A DNA stretch of 64,000 nt, taken from NCBI GenBank assembly GCA_029778615.1, contig JAKOPZ010000085.1:62001-126000 (forward strand). The letters run 5' to 3'. Position 1 is the stretch's first letter, and every line of letters begins with the position of its first letter. The position numbers and the translations under genes are program-made. The DNA comes from Chloroflexota bacterium. Lineage in GTDB: Bacteria > Chloroflexota > Anaerolineae > UBA4142 > SHND01. The notes under the pieces were generated by a model. The model was not told the DNA's origin. It saw only the letters and a list, made by a program, of their open reading frames with translations, and made no database searches. This document shows, piece by piece, positions 42,912 to 51,651 of the stretch.

Positions 42912-43233
42912 AATTTATTTGGCGAATTTGAATCCCGTTGTGGGTTCAGAACAAGCAGGACTGCGCCCCGTTGTCATTGTTCAAAATTCTTTATTGAATC
43001 GAGTTGCCCGAACCGTCGTAGTCATTCCTTTTACGACCAACTTGAAACGGGCGGAATTGCCAAGTGGACTGCTTGTTACTGCCGGTGCAGGCGGATTAAA
43101 ACAAGACTCGGTTGCATTGTGTAATCAGATTCGTGTCTTGGACAAATCGCGTTTGACAAATCATCTCGGAAAACTGGATGACGAATGGATGGAAAAGATT
43201 CAAGATACGTTGGCATTTGTTCTGGATATGTAG
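42898..43233 (+). CDS. mazF: MazF/PemK-family endoribonuclease toxin
   Basis: The protein has 111 residues. It begins [30 protein letters not shown], the hallmark MazF opening (G-E-I..A.L.P..G.E..G.RP.VIV.N), with the conserved Arg23 used in catalysis, then VVVIPFTTN and the C-terminal [20 protein letters not shown]. MazF toxins cut mRNA or tRNA at short sequences. The gene is intact and translationally overlapped with the upstream antitoxin. A terminator follows. Confidence 0.93.
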   Translation: [111 protein letters not shown]

Positions 43234-43251
43234 TCATATCGCACAAAATCA

Positions 43252-43288
43252 AACAGCGAAGCAACTCGAGTGCTCCGCTGTTTTTTTT
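43252..43288 (+). terminator. Intrinsic terminator after mazF
   Basis: The stem ACAGCG-AGCA/TGCT-CGCTGT around ACTCGAG is followed by eight T, 20 bp after the mazF stop. Confidence 0.9.
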
Positions 43289-43339
43289 GCCCTTGTCGGT
43301 TGTTTGGAATGCGAGAGACTTACACGGTTATTGTTCGCT

Positions 43340-44116
43340 CTACGTTTCGTTTTGCAACGCATACAAAATCGCCCGCCCACGTTTCCCCACTCTTTCCAAA
43401 ATCCCAATTTGGCGCATCACATACGTCATGCTTTGCGCGCGGGAATAATGTCCGCCCAATGTGCGCGCGAGGTCGCGGTTGGTGAATGGCGTCGGGAGAT
43501 TGCTGGGCAGAAACGCGCGGAGGTCGTCAAGCGATGTGATTACGCGCGAGTCAACGACTTGGAGCAAACGATGGTCGTGACGGTCCCAATCGCGCGGGAA
43601 ACGCGTCCGCTTGGCGGGTTTCTCGCCCGCGCCGCGCACGCGCCGAATTTCCTCTTCGTGAATTAACAAAATTTCGAGCGAAAAATTGGGATGGTCGAGC
43701 AACGCGGGGATGGAAACGAGTTCGTCGAAAATATCTTCGAACGTTCCGCGTTTTGGAGAACGCCGCCGCGAAATTTCGGTGATGCCGTCAGCGGCGACGC
43801 GCACGAGCCATTTTTCGGCGGCGATAGGATGGACAAGCCGCAAGCGATGCTGCTCAAGCAATTTGGGCAGTTTTTTTTTCAGCGCGAAAAAATTGCGCGT
43901 TTGAATTTCAATGAGCAAATCGCCGCGCACAAGATCAATGTGAAATCCTTCCAACGGCACTTCGATTTTATCGCCGCGCCGCGCGTACCATTTTTTCAGC
44001 GCAGCATGGAGTGAGCGTTCTTGCAAGAGACCAATGGTGCGCGGGGAATTTTTGATTTCTGATTTTTGATTTTTGATTTTTGATTTGGGTCTCGCGTTTT
44101 TCGTTTGTCGTTTCAC
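43340..44116 (-). CDS. Conserved-type protein of unknown function, possible nuclease-like core
   Basis: The protein has 258 residues, no signal peptide or membrane helix. Residues about 1-27 are basic (RQTKNARPKSKIKNQKSEIK) and encoded by a GATTTTT word-repeat tract, so the native start may be near SPRTIGLLQERSLHAALKKWY. GFHIDLVRGDLLIEIQTRNF is like the core of a PD-(D/E)xK nuclease with Asp and Glu-x-Gln, a variant of Glu-x-Lys. The C-terminal half (FTNRDLARTLGGHYSRAQSMTYVMRQIGILERVGKRGRAILYAL) reads as a winged-helix. A DNA-related role is inferred. I do not recognise a named family. Confidence 0.72.
   Translation of the reverse strand: MKRQTKNARPKSKIKNQKSEIKNSPRTIGLLQERSLHAALKKWYARRGDKIEVPLEGFHIDLVRGDLLIEIQTRNFFALKKKLPKLLEQHRLRLVHPIAAEKWLVRVAADGITEISRRRSPKRGTFEDIFDELVSIPALLDHPNFSLEILLIHEEEIRRVRGAGEKPAKRTRFPRDWDRHDHRLLQVVDSRVITSLDDLRAFLPSNLPTPFTNRDLARTLGGHYSRAQSMTYVMRQIGILERVGKRGRAILYALQNET
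44047..44115. repeat. In-frame word-repeat tract (GATTTTT) at start of unknown gene
   Basis: Five GATTTTT-like heptamers and then TCGTTTT/TCGTTTG words form the first ~25 codons of the 43340-44116 gene (KSKIKNQKSEIKN). Either an N-terminal extension created by the repeat, or the gene starts later. Confidence 0.75.
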
Positions 44117-44142
44117 TCTTTTGCGCCTTCACCAAAGGAAGC

Positions 44143-44176
44143 CGTTACTATTTCTCGTTACGCAGCCATAGTAACG
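44143..44176. repeat. Palindromic element CGTTACTAT..ATAGTAACG and half-copy
   Basis: The 9-bp arms 44143-44151 and 44168-44176 are followed by a related AACGAATGAATTCGTCACTAC half at 44203-44223. Together these fill the gap between two minus-strand genes. Confidence 0.55.
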
Positions 44177-44241
44177 TATGATGAACGCTACCGCCGCATC
44201 TTTAACGAATGAATTCGTCACTACGCCCGCGCGCGCAAGGC

Positions 44242-44290
44242 ACAATCAATCACCCAATCACCAATCTCCAATCTCCAGTCTCTAATCCCC
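44242..44290. repeat. Word-repeat tract (AATCACC/AATCTCC)
   Basis: ATCAATC, ACCCAATC, ACCAATC, TCCAATC, TCCAGTC words abut the 3' end of the enoyl-CoA hydratase gene and provide its stop codon. The words match tracts inside pbpC and leuS. Confidence 0.68.
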
Positions 44291-45055
44291 TTTGAACATC
44301 GGCGCGCGCTTTTCAATCCACGCGCTCAGCCCCTCTTGTCCGTCGTGCGAAGCGAACGTCGTAAGAATGGCGTCCACTTCCATCCGCAGCGCTGCGTCGA
44401 GCGACGCGTCCGCGCCGGCATCCAACAAATGTTTTTGTGTGGCGACGGCGAGCGGTCCGCGCGTTTTTATTTTTTCCGCAAGCTGCAACACGGCTGTGTC
44501 CAACGCGTCGCGCGGCACAACGCGATTGACCAAACCCATCGCGTGCGCCCTATTCGCATCCACCGGCTCGCCCGTCAACATCATTTCTTTCGCGCGCGCC
44601 ATGCCAATCAAACGCGGGAGCAAATGTGTCATGCCGCTGGTCGTCGTGAGACCGATGCCCACTTCGGGAAATCCAATGTGCGCGTCGTTACTCGCCACGC
44701 GCACATCGCACGCACACGCGATTTCCATTCCGCCGCCGAGACAATAGCCCTGCACCGCCGCAATCGAAACCGCGTCAATATTTTGCAGCGCGCGCGTAAT
44801 GTCCTGAATGTCGCTGACAAAATCACGATATTCGACGAGCGTGCAATTTTTCTCGACGCGAATGTCCGCGCCCGAACAAAAATTGGCGCCCGCGCCGCGC
44901 AAAATGACCACGCGCGTTTGTCCATCGCGCGCCGCGTCGCGCAGCACGCGTTTCAGTTCGCGCACCATTTCTTGTGTCAACGCATTCATCACGCGCGGGC
45001 GATTGAATGTAAGCGTGAGGATTTGATTTGTGGATTCAACAATCAAGTCGAACAT
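44282..45055 (-). CDS. Enoyl-CoA hydratase/isomerase family protein
   Basis: The ATG of MFDLIVESTNQ is chosen; an upstream ATG would add 12 residues from a word-repeat tract. The 257-residue crotonase-fold protein has SPALNFCSGAD-like GANFCSGADIRV (oxyanion hole), YCLGGGMEIACACDVRVA (second oxyanion Gly and catalytic Glu region) and HIGFPEVGIGLTTTSGM. It hydrates or isomerises enoyl-CoA esters. PaaK-type ligase upstream in the same direction suggests activation then hydration of an aromatic or fatty acid, as in phenylacetate catabolism; no ring epoxidase is nearby. Confidence 0.92.
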   Translation of the reverse strand: MFDLIVESTNQILTLTFNRPRVMNALTQEMVRELKRVLRDAARDGQTRVVILRGAGANFCSGADIRVEKNCTLVEYRDFVSDIQDITRALQNIDAVSIAAVQGYCLGGGMEIACACDVRVASNDAHIGFPEVGIGLTTTSGMTHLLPRLIGMARAKEMMLTGEPVDANRAHAMGLVNRVVPRDALDTAVLQLAEKIKTRGPLAVATQKHLLDAGADASLDAALRMEVDAILTTFASHDGQEGLSAWIEKRAPMFKGD

Positions 45056-45061
45056 GAGAGT

Positions 45062-45116
45062 GGAAAAATGACGCGTGACGGGACACACCACCGCTTACCG
45101 GTCACCGGTCACGGAT
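45062..45116. repeat. Word-repeat tract (CCGGTCA)
   Basis: CTTACCG, GTCACCG, GTCACGG words with a GACGCGT/GACGGGA lead fill the gap between paaK-like and hydratase genes and touch the stop of the former. Confidence 0.6.
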
Positions 45117-46416
45117 AAGTTTTCACAACGCGGCTCGTTTTGCCTTCGGTGCGCGGGAGTGTGCCGTGCGGGACGAGTTCAATCGCCGCGCGAAAATTGA
45201 GGCGTTCCTGGAGCGTGCGCACGAGCAGCGCGTTGAGATGGGACACATTGTCTTGCGCGGCGGTCGGCGCGAGTTCGACGCGCAGCGGGAGTTGATTGTA
45301 CGGCGGCGGCGTGTCGAGGACGACTTGAAATTCGCCGGACAATTCGGGAAACGACGCCAACACTTCGGCGATGGCAGTCGGAAACACATTGACGCCGCGC
45401 ACATGCACCATGTCGTCACTGCGTCCCAACACGCGAAACCGAAAACCGGTGCGCCCGCACGCGCACGGTTCCGCCGAAACAATTTCCGCCGCGTCGTGCG
45501 AACGATACCGTATCAACGGTTGTGCCGCGCGCGTTAGATTTGTGTACACCAATTCGCCGCGCGCGCCCGTTTCGATTGCGAGGGGTTTTAACGTCGCGGG
45601 GTCAATCAATTCGACGAGCAGCGCGCCCTGCCCGTGAAAATGCAAACCGTCGCGCCTTTCACATTCCGCGCCAAAAATCGAAAGCACGTCCGCCATGCCG
45701 TAATTGGCATCCATCGCGCGCAAATTCCATGTGCGTTCGATGGCGCCGCGCACGTTCGGATTTTGCAAGCCGGGTTCGCCGCCAAAAAATCCCTTGCGTA
45801 GTCCGAGTTCGTGCGGCTCGATGTGGAGTTCGCTCCGTACAATGTCCGCGAGATGCACGAGATACGAGGGCGTGGACGAAATCGCGTGGATGCCCAAATC
45901 GCGGATGGTGCGCAGCAAAACGTGAGTGTTGCCGACGCCAAATGGAATCACCGTCGCGCCCGCGCGTTCGAGCGAAAGATGGTCGGTCACGCCGCCTGCC
46001 CACATTTGGTAATTCAAACAATGCACTACACGGTCGCCGCGCTGCAACCCCGCGCCCACATACGCGCGCGCGCCGCACTCGTGCGTGGTTTCAATGTCGC
46101 GCGCGGTAAGCGCAATATACAACGGGCGTCCGGTCGTTCCCGACGTTTTGTGTACGCGCGAAACGTTTTCGATGGGCGCGGCGAGATAATTGCCGAACGG
46201 CGGATGCGTTTCCTGACTCGCGCGCAGTTCATCTTTTTCGGTAAAGGGAAGCGTTGCCAATTCCGCGCGCGTTATAGTTTTTTGTGCGCCGCGAAATTTT
46301 TCTTGATAAAACGCGCTGTGCGTCATCAGATACGCGAATTGATTTGCCAACGCGTTTTCCTCACGCGCCGCGAGTTCAGCACAAGAGAGCGTTTCGATTT
46401 CACGATTCCACATCAT
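45109..46416 (-). CDS. Phenylacetate-CoA ligase (PaaK) family adenylate-forming enzyme
   Basis: The protein has 435 residues. The ATP-binding P-loop reads HKTSGTTGRPLYIALT; YGMADVLSIFGAEC and ELVYTNLTRAAQPLIRYRSHDAAEIV are core motifs, and GRSDDMVHVRGVNVFPTAI is the C-terminal domain hinge. PaaK-type enzymes activate aryl acids to CoA thioesters through an acyl-AMP. The next gene encodes an enoyl-CoA hydratase. The upstream neighbour (phosphatase-superfamily protein) starts 10 bp away and is likely in the same transcript. The substrate acid is not deducible. Confidence 0.9.
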   Translation of the reverse strand: MMWNREIETLSCAELAAREENALANQFAYLMTHSAFYQEKFRGAQKTITRAELATLPFTEKDELRASQETHPPFGNYLAAPIENVSRVHKTSGTTGRPLYIALTARDIETTHECGARAYVGAGLQRGDRVVHCLNYQMWAGGVTDHLSLERAGATVIPFGVGNTHVLLRTIRDLGIHAISSTPSYLVHLADIVRSELHIEPHELGLRKGFFGGEPGLQNPNVRGAIERTWNLRAMDANYGMADVLSIFGAECERRDGLHFHGQGALLVELIDPATLKPLAIETGARGELVYTNLTRAAQPLIRYRSHDAAEIVSAEPCACGRTGFRFRVLGRSDDMVHVRGVNVFPTAIAEVLASFPELSGEFQVVLDTPPPYNQLPLRVELAPTAAQDNVSHLNALLVRTLQERLNFRAAIELVPHGTLPRTEGKTSRVVKTYP

Positions 46417-46426
46417 ACTCGCCGTG

Positions 46427-47689
46427 CTACAGCTCCATCAGCGCCAACGGAATTTCCATTTCGGTCGCGGTCAAGCCGCCGTGATGTCCGAAAAATTTTT
46501 GTACAAATTTATCTTGTTCGTACCACCACACGCAATTTTCGGGATGCGGCAGAATCACTAGATTGCCCAGCCGCGCGAGCAATTCCGCACTGACCGGCAA
46601 ATTGCCGAAATACCCCGCACGCAGCAAATCGTCAGTCTTGACCACGTCCGCGTAACCTTGCAGTTCGTTGGTCAAAAAGTGGAATGCCTCATCCAGATAC
46701 TCGTCGCGCACGTACAAGAACGGGTCGCGCGGTGAACCGGCGGGCACCAACACATCGCCTGCCGCGTCCGTACGAAGCATCGGCACAATTTTTTGCAGCG
46801 CGCGGTCCGTGTTGAGATAGCGCGTGTTTTGAGGCGTGACCGCCATGTGCCCGTGGTCCGCATACATGACAAACAAGGCGCGCATGTTCAAATTTTTCAA
46901 TTCAGACATGAACCATTTTTCCATCGCGTGAGCGAATGTGTTGATTTGCGCGCGCGTTTCCGGAGAGTACGGTCCGTGATTGTGACACATGGTATCCACA
47001 TCGCCATAATAGAAACAGAGATAGGTTGGACCGTGCGCGCGTTTCGCCTGAGACGCGATGTGCAAAATGCCCTCTGTGCCAGTCAGGAATGGACACAGCT
47101 CCGCGCCGCGCATGACGACGTTCGAATACGTTGAGGGTGTGAACGCGCGTGTACCAAAGACAAAACTGTTGATGCCCTGTGCGGCAAGCGTCTCGTAAAG
47201 TGTGACCTTTGGATACAACATGGTCGGGTCAATCGCCGTCGGGCGCAGCGTGTCACGTTCCATCGTCCCTGCAAAGGAAAACAACAACGGCGTAATCACC
47301 GCGTCGAGTTTGGGTTCATAGTACTGCCACTCGTACACGCCGCTTTGTCCGACGGGCAGTCCCGTATGAATGCACGTCACATGCGCGGCGGTAGTCGAAG
47401 GAAACTGCGCGGTGATTTTGCTAACGCGTCCATTTTGCGTGAGCCGTTTCAAAAACGGATTTTCATCCGCGTACATTTGAAACAATTCCCAGCCGAGCGA
47501 GTCAACAAAAAACGAAAACACAATATCGTACTGCTTGGCGTAATCGCGCGGATGCCCTTGCTCCGACAATACATCGGCGGCGAACGCGGGCTTGCCCTGT
47601 CCCGTCAACCAGTATTGAATCGTCGCGGGCAAATCGGCAAACGAATGTCCGTCGTAGCGGGGTGAAATAAAAGAGGGATGCAGATTCAT
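46427..47689 (-). CDS. Alkaline phosphatase-superfamily phosphodiesterase/pyrophosphatase
   Basis: The protein has 420 residues, no signal peptide. It has metal and nucleophile motifs of the type I phosphodiesterase/nucleotide pyrophosphatase group: FFVDSLGWELF (first Asp), QFPSTTAAHVTCIHTG (Thr nucleophile), YYGDVDTMCHNHGP (Asp/His), MYADHGHMAV (Asp-His) and FGHHGG. It should hydrolyse phosphodiester or phosphonate bonds with two metals. Its stop overlaps nothing downstream, but its start ATGA overlaps the stop of the upstream esterase, so these are coupled. Confidence 0.88.
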   Translation of the reverse strand: MNLHPSFISPRYDGHSFADLPATIQYWLTGQGKPAFAADVLSEQGHPRDYAKQYDIVFSFFVDSLGWELFQMYADENPFLKRLTQNGRVSKITAQFPSTTAAHVTCIHTGLPVGQSGVYEWQYYEPKLDAVITPLLFSFAGTMERDTLRPTAIDPTMLYPKVTLYETLAAQGINSFVFGTRAFTPSTYSNVVMRGAELCPFLTGTEGILHIASQAKRAHGPTYLCFYYGDVDTMCHNHGPYSPETRAQINTFAHAMEKWFMSELKNLNMRALFVMYADHGHMAVTPQNTRYLNTDRALQKIVPMLRTDAAGDVLVPAGSPRDPFLYVRDEYLDEAFHFLTNELQGYADVVKTDDLLRAGYFGNLPVSAELLARLGNLVILPHPENCVWWYEQDKFVQKFFGHHGGLTATEMEIPLALMEL

Positions 47690-48594
47690 ACAACGTTCAA
47701 CGTCAAACGCAGCGCGCTCATGGCATCCGAAAATGCTTGCGCGCCGAGATAACCGTGTACCATACCGGGATACAGCCGCGCTTGCACCGGCACCTCCGCC
47801 GCGCGCAGTTTTTCGGCATACGCTAACGCTTCGTCGCGCAAAGGGTCGTATTCGGCGGCGAGAATGAATGCGGGCGGCAAATTGCTCAAGGTGTCCGCGC
47901 GCAGCGGTGACGCGTAGGGATTCGCTCCTTCGCGCGGGTCATTCAGATAATGCCCCCAAAACCACCGCATGCCCGCGCGCGTCAGACCATAGCCCTCTGC
48001 ATTGTCCTGATACGAACGCGTTTCAAAATTATAGTCGAGCACCGGCACCCACAACACTTGGAGCGCGATGCGCGGACCGCGACGGTCGCGCGCAATCAAT
48101 GCCGCACTCGCTGCGAGTCCGCCCCCCGCGCTCATTCCCGCCACCGCGAGCCGTGACGCGTCCGCGCCGATTTCTGCGGCGTGTTCGCTCACCCACCGCG
48201 TCGCCGCATACGCGTCTTCGCACGCCGCCGGAAATTTGTATTCGGGCGCGTGATGATAATTGACCGAAACGACGAGGCATTGGGACGCATTCGCCCATTG
48301 CCGAGCCACCGCGTCCGTCGTTTCCAGATTGCCCAGCACAAACCCGCCGCCGTGAAAAAACACGACGACGGGCAGCTGGGACTTGGCGTTTGGATAATAC
48401 AAACGCGCGTCCACCATGCCGTACATGCCCGCAAATTGCGCGTCACGAATGCGCACCACCGGCTCGCGCGGCAAATTTGCGCTGAGCCGAATGGACTGCG
48501 CGCGCGCGTCGGCGACGGACAATTCTTCTACATTGCGCGCGCCTTGCGCGGCGCGGTCGTCCAGAAATTTTTGGGCATCCGGTGCAAGTGGCAT
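47686..48594 (-). CDS. Alpha/beta hydrolase, hormone-sensitive lipase family
   Basis: The ATG of MPLAPDAQKFLDD is selected, giving 302 residues with AAGGAA 8 nt upstream. Oxyanion motif FFHGGGFVLGN and nucleophile elbow GMSAGGGLAAS (Ser) identify the HSL/family IV esterases; EYDPLRDEALAY and GMVHGYLG supply Asp and His. It should cleave short-chain esters. Its last 4 bp overlap the phosphatase-superfamily gene, and msrB precedes it by 5 bp, so these form an operon. Confidence 0.93.
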   Translation of the reverse strand: MPLAPDAQKFLDDRAAQGARNVEELSVADARAQSIRLSANLPREPVVRIRDAQFAGMYGMVDARLYYPNAKSQLPVVVFFHGGGFVLGNLETTDAVARQWANASQCLVVSVNYHHAPEYKFPAACEDAYAATRWVSEHAAEIGADASRLAVAGMSAGGGLAASAALIARDRRGPRIALQVLWVPVLDYNFETRSYQDNAEGYGLTRAGMRWFWGHYLNDPREGANPYASPLRADTLSNLPPAFILAAEYDPLRDEALAYAEKLRAAEVPVQARLYPGMVHGYLGAQAFSDAMSALRLTLNVV

Positions 48595-48599
48595 GGGAA

Positions 48600-48998
48600 C
48601 TATTCCTTTGGAATTAATTTCAACGACGCGGAATTCATGCAATAGCGCAAACCGGTTGGCGCGGGACCATCGTCAAAGACGTGACCGAGATGCGCGTCAC
48701 ATTTGGCACAGTGCGTTTCCACGCGCACCATCCCGTACGAATAATCGCGCTCTTCTTCGATGGATTCATCGCCGAGCGGCGCGTAAAACGAGGGCCACCC
48801 GGTCCCCGATTCAAATTTGGTCTCGGACGAGAATAACGGATTGCCGCAGCAAACGCAAACGTATGTGCCCGGCGTTTTCGATTTGTTGTAGATTCCCGTG
48901 AACGCGCGTTCGGTGCCATGTTCGCGAGTGATGCGGTACTGTTCGGGCGTGAGCTGTTGACGCCATTCGGCATCAGATTTCTTGATTTTTTCAGTCAT
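48600..48998 (-). CDS. msrB: Peptide methionine (R)-S-oxide reductase
   Basis: The protein has 132 residues, full-length MsrB. Zinc cysteines C48/C51 (CVCCGN) and C97/C100 (CAKC) and catalytic C120 (RYCMNSASL) are all present, with GWPSFY and [10 protein letters not shown]. It reduces methionine-R-sulfoxide in proteins via thioredoxin. GGAGG lies 7 nt before the ATG. First gene of the minus-strand run through the esterase and phosphatase-superfamily genes. Confidence 0.96.
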   Translation of the reverse strand: MTEKIKKSDAEWRQQLTPEQYRITREHGTERAFTGIYNKSKTPGTYVCVCCGNPLFSSETKFESGTGWPSFYAPLGDESIEEERDYSYGMVRVETHCAKCDAHLGHVFDDGPAPTGLRYCMNSASLKLIPKE

Positions 48999-49079
48999 GG
49001 TAACACCTCCAACTCTTTGTGTTTCCAGTTCTTACAAAAGTGTGAACGGATTCTTGTGCGTTTCAAACATTTTCGCACG

Positions 49080-49511
49080 TCAGGGGACAGACGCGTACGT
49101 CAATTTGCCACTGCCGTTCGCAAACGTAATGGTCAAACGGTCCGCGCGTTTTTCGTACAGCTGCGCGTTTTGCAGCGCGGTCAGATAGACAGTTTCAAAA
49201 TTCATCGCGTTTTCATCCGCGCACGCGCGTTCGGTCATCACCAATTCACCGATTTTCAAAATTTCGCCCTGCGTTTGATACGCGCCGCTGTACAAATTGC
49301 AACCCGAATTGCCGCTCACATGCCCATCGTTTGAAAATTCCAACGTGACCTGCATTCCTGTCACCGGCGTTTGCGTCGCGCCGCTTTGTGCGAGCGAAAG
49401 CAGATTCCACTTGGTATTCGCCAGCGCAGGTGCGGCAGGCGTTGGCGACGCGCACGCGGAAACTATCAATATGCACAGCGCGCCGAGCAAAAATCGGACT
49501 CGCATTCGCAT
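49080..49511 (-). CDS. META-domain lipoprotein (HslJ-like)
   Basis: The protein has 143 residues with lipobox at C20 (LIVSAC). The META domain covers about 33-140: NTKWNLLSL, the TLEFSNDGHVSGNSGCNLYSGAY segment and LVMTERACADENAMNFE with the conserved cysteine pair. META proteins are envelope-associated and poorly understood (HslJ is heat-induced). It ends 82 bp beyond the msrB start, same strand. Confidence 0.9.
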   Translation of the reverse strand: MRMRVRFLLGALCILIVSACASPTPAAPALANTKWNLLSLAQSGATQTPVTGMQVTLEFSNDGHVSGNSGCNLYSGAYQTQGEILKIGELVMTERACADENAMNFETVYLTALQNAQLYEKRADRLTITFANGSGKLTYASVP

Positions 49512-49570
49512 TCACTCCTTGCTTGATTGTACAGGTATTAACGTTTTGCAAGAGCGCTTTGTTCTGCGCG

Positions 49571-51640
49571 TCAAGAGAGAAACGCAAACATCAAGCCCGT
49601 CCACGCGAACCACGCGCTGAGCGCCAGCGCGGCGAAGGCTAACAATGAAAAATACGCGCGCAGCCAAACGCTCCAATAGCCGCGCTGCCATGCGACGACG
49701 ATGCCGAGTGTGTACGCCACCGCGCCCAGCGCGAACACAAAAGGCAGAATGTAAATGCTTGTCCACACGCGCGGCGCGCCCACCAGCAGCCCGACTATAT
49801 TTTCATTTTGCAGTGCCATAACCAAAACGAGCACAAACACAATGACAAAAAATGCGGGCGCAAGCAGCGAAAGCAGCGCGGCAAGCCAAGGCAGCGCGCG
49901 GGCGAGCCGCGCCGCTTCGGACGGAAGATGCCGAGAACGCCGCACGAGCCACGCGAGCGGCGCAATTAACCACACCGAGAGCAAAATCACACTCCACACC
50001 AACGGTACAATAAAGTAGGCGAGGTTGCCTTGAAGCATCGCAAACTGCATTTTGCCAATGCCCGGCGCGAGAACGTAATTCGACGGCGTGATGAAATTGA
50101 CGCGCGTCGCGTCAGCGGCAATGCACTGTGCGTTCGGCGCGCGTTCGGGATTTTCGACAAACGCCGCAATGATTTCCAACGGGCAATCGCCGTTTGTCAT
50201 TGCGCCGTGTCCGTACGCGGGAAATTCATACACATAGCTCGGCGTAATGTTTTCTGCCGCCGCGCTGCCGTTCGGCGGCGGTGTGATGGGGTCCAAGTCA
50301 CCGGAGAAAATCAGTGTCGGCACATTTGCTTTCACCGGTTCGTCCGCCGCCGCGCCCAATTGCGGCACGTTCCATTTTTGGCACAACTGAATGAACGCGG
50401 CAGTGTCGCGCGTTTGTGCGCGCGCGATGTGCACGTCCACGCCCGCGAGCGCCAAATCCGTTAGCACAAAGTCCACATCTTCCGCGCACATGACGGAATA
50501 GTACATTCCGCTCGCAAAGGTGCGGTCAAACAGCAGCACGGGATAGAACGCTTCAATCAAGGTGTAGCGTCCCGCGCGCGCGTCGTAAAGCATTTGCGGG
50601 AGCGCGGGGACCAATTCCGTATTGTAAATGAATTGAAACAGGATATCCATGTAATCGTCGCCGTTGATGACGGCGTTGTACGTTTTGCCTTCCGCGCCCG
50701 GCGGAGGATCGCGGTCGGTCAGCGGGATGCGCGCGGGCGATTGATTGAGCGCGTCCACCTGCGCGTAAAAAACCTGTTTCAAATTCGGATACGCGCGGTT
50801 ACAGTCCGCGTCGGCGGCACAGCGCGTAAACAATTCCTCGAACGCGCGATTTTGGGAAACGGCGATTTGTGAGTTGGGATTGATTTGGGCGGGCACCACC
50901 GCGTCCAGAACCACACTGCGAAACGTTTCCGGCGTTTCGCGCAAGCCGTGCAGCGCGAGCAACGTCCCATACGACACGCCGTAAAAATCAAATTTTTCGT
51001 ACCCCAGCGCGCGGCGCACATCCTCAATATCGCGCGCGTTTTCAAAACTGTTGTACGCGTCGAGATGAATTCCTTCGCGCGCCAAACGGTCGCGGCATTG
51101 CAGCGCGGCTTGTTCTTGTTGGCGCAGTGATTCTTCGGGTGCAAGCTCTTGCTCAATCGTTTGCAGCGTCAGCGCGAGTTCTTCGGGACATGTGAGCGCG
51201 GGCTGCGCGTACAACGTGCCGCGTTGGTCATACAACACAATATCGCGTTCCGCGCGCAGCGTTTCAATGGCAGGAAAATTGCCGTTTTGAAAAAACGACG
51301 CATAGCTGTCGAGCGTACTGCCGCCGGGTCCGCCTTGCGCGACGACAAAAGCATCGCGCGTGGGGGAACGGTTGGGGCTCGGCAAAATCGCGACCGCAAG
51401 CCGAAGCTGCGCGCCATCGAGCGCGGCGTGATATTCGGGCACGCGGACGTAACCGCATTCGTACTCGGCGCCGGAAATCTTGAAGGTCGCGCACGCGACG
51501 CGTTCAAAATTCTCGCGCTGCGCGTGCGTGGGGACGGCGGCAAGACTCGCCGCCGCGCCAACCCAAACCAACGCGGCACAAACAAACACGACGCGGAGAT
51601 TCAAAATCTTTTTTCGCAACAATTGGGATGAGGATTGCAC
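49571..51640 (-). CDS. Exported alpha/beta hydrolase fused to a C-terminal membrane domain
   Basis: The GTG at 51640 (QSSSQLLRKK) is chosen because any earlier ATG would read far into the upstream antiporter gene. The 689-residue product has a signal or anchor segment (about 17-36), then an alpha/beta hydrolase of the TAP/prolyl aminopeptidase-like group: AQGGPGGS (oxyanion), YGVSYGTLLAL (Ser nucleophile), FSGDLDPITPP (Asp), AYGHGAM (His). From about residue 525 four hydrophobic segments follow (FIVPLVWSVILLSVWLIAPL and so on), which is not part of the usual enzyme. The hydrolase should act outside the membrane on peptides or esters. The membrane tail may anchor it or add transport or channel function. 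Confidence 0.82.
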   Translation of the reverse strand: MQSSSQLLRKKILNLRVVFVCAALVWVGAAASLAAVPTHAQRENFERVACATFKISGAEYECGYVRVPEYHAALDGAQLRLAVAILPSPNRSPTRDAFVVAQGGPGGSTLDSYASFFQNGNFPAIETLRAERDIVLYDQRGTLYAQPALTCPEELALTLQTIEQELAPEESLRQQEQAALQCRDRLAREGIHLDAYNSFENARDIEDVRRALGYEKFDFYGVSYGTLLALHGLRETPETFRSVVLDAVVPAQINPNSQIAVSQNRAFEELFTRCAADADCNRAYPNLKQVFYAQVDALNQSPARIPLTDRDPPPGAEGKTYNAVINGDDYMDILFQFIYNTELVPALPQMLYDARAGRYTLIEAFYPVLLFDRTFASGMYYSVMCAEDVDFVLTDLALAGVDVHIARAQTRDTAAFIQLCQKWNVPQLGAAADEPVKANVPTLIFSGDLDPITPPPNGSAAAENITPSYVYEFPAYGHGAMTNGDCPLEIIAAFVENPERAPNAQCIAADATRVNFITPSNYVLAPGIGKMQFAMLQGNLAYFIVPLVWSVILLSVWLIAPLAWLVRRSRHLPSEAARLARALPWLAALLSLLAPAFFVIVFVLVLVMALQNENIVGLLVGAPRVWTSIYILPFVFALGAVAYTLGIVVAWQRGYWSVWLRAYFSLLAFAALALSAWFAWTGLMFAFLS

Positions 51641-51651
51641 GACACGACCAT

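Noticed and set aside
42639-43233. Classical MazE with AbrB domain
   Set aside because: The antitoxin lacks the AbrB-type N-terminus; only the toxin is confidently MazF, so the pair is called MazEF-type.
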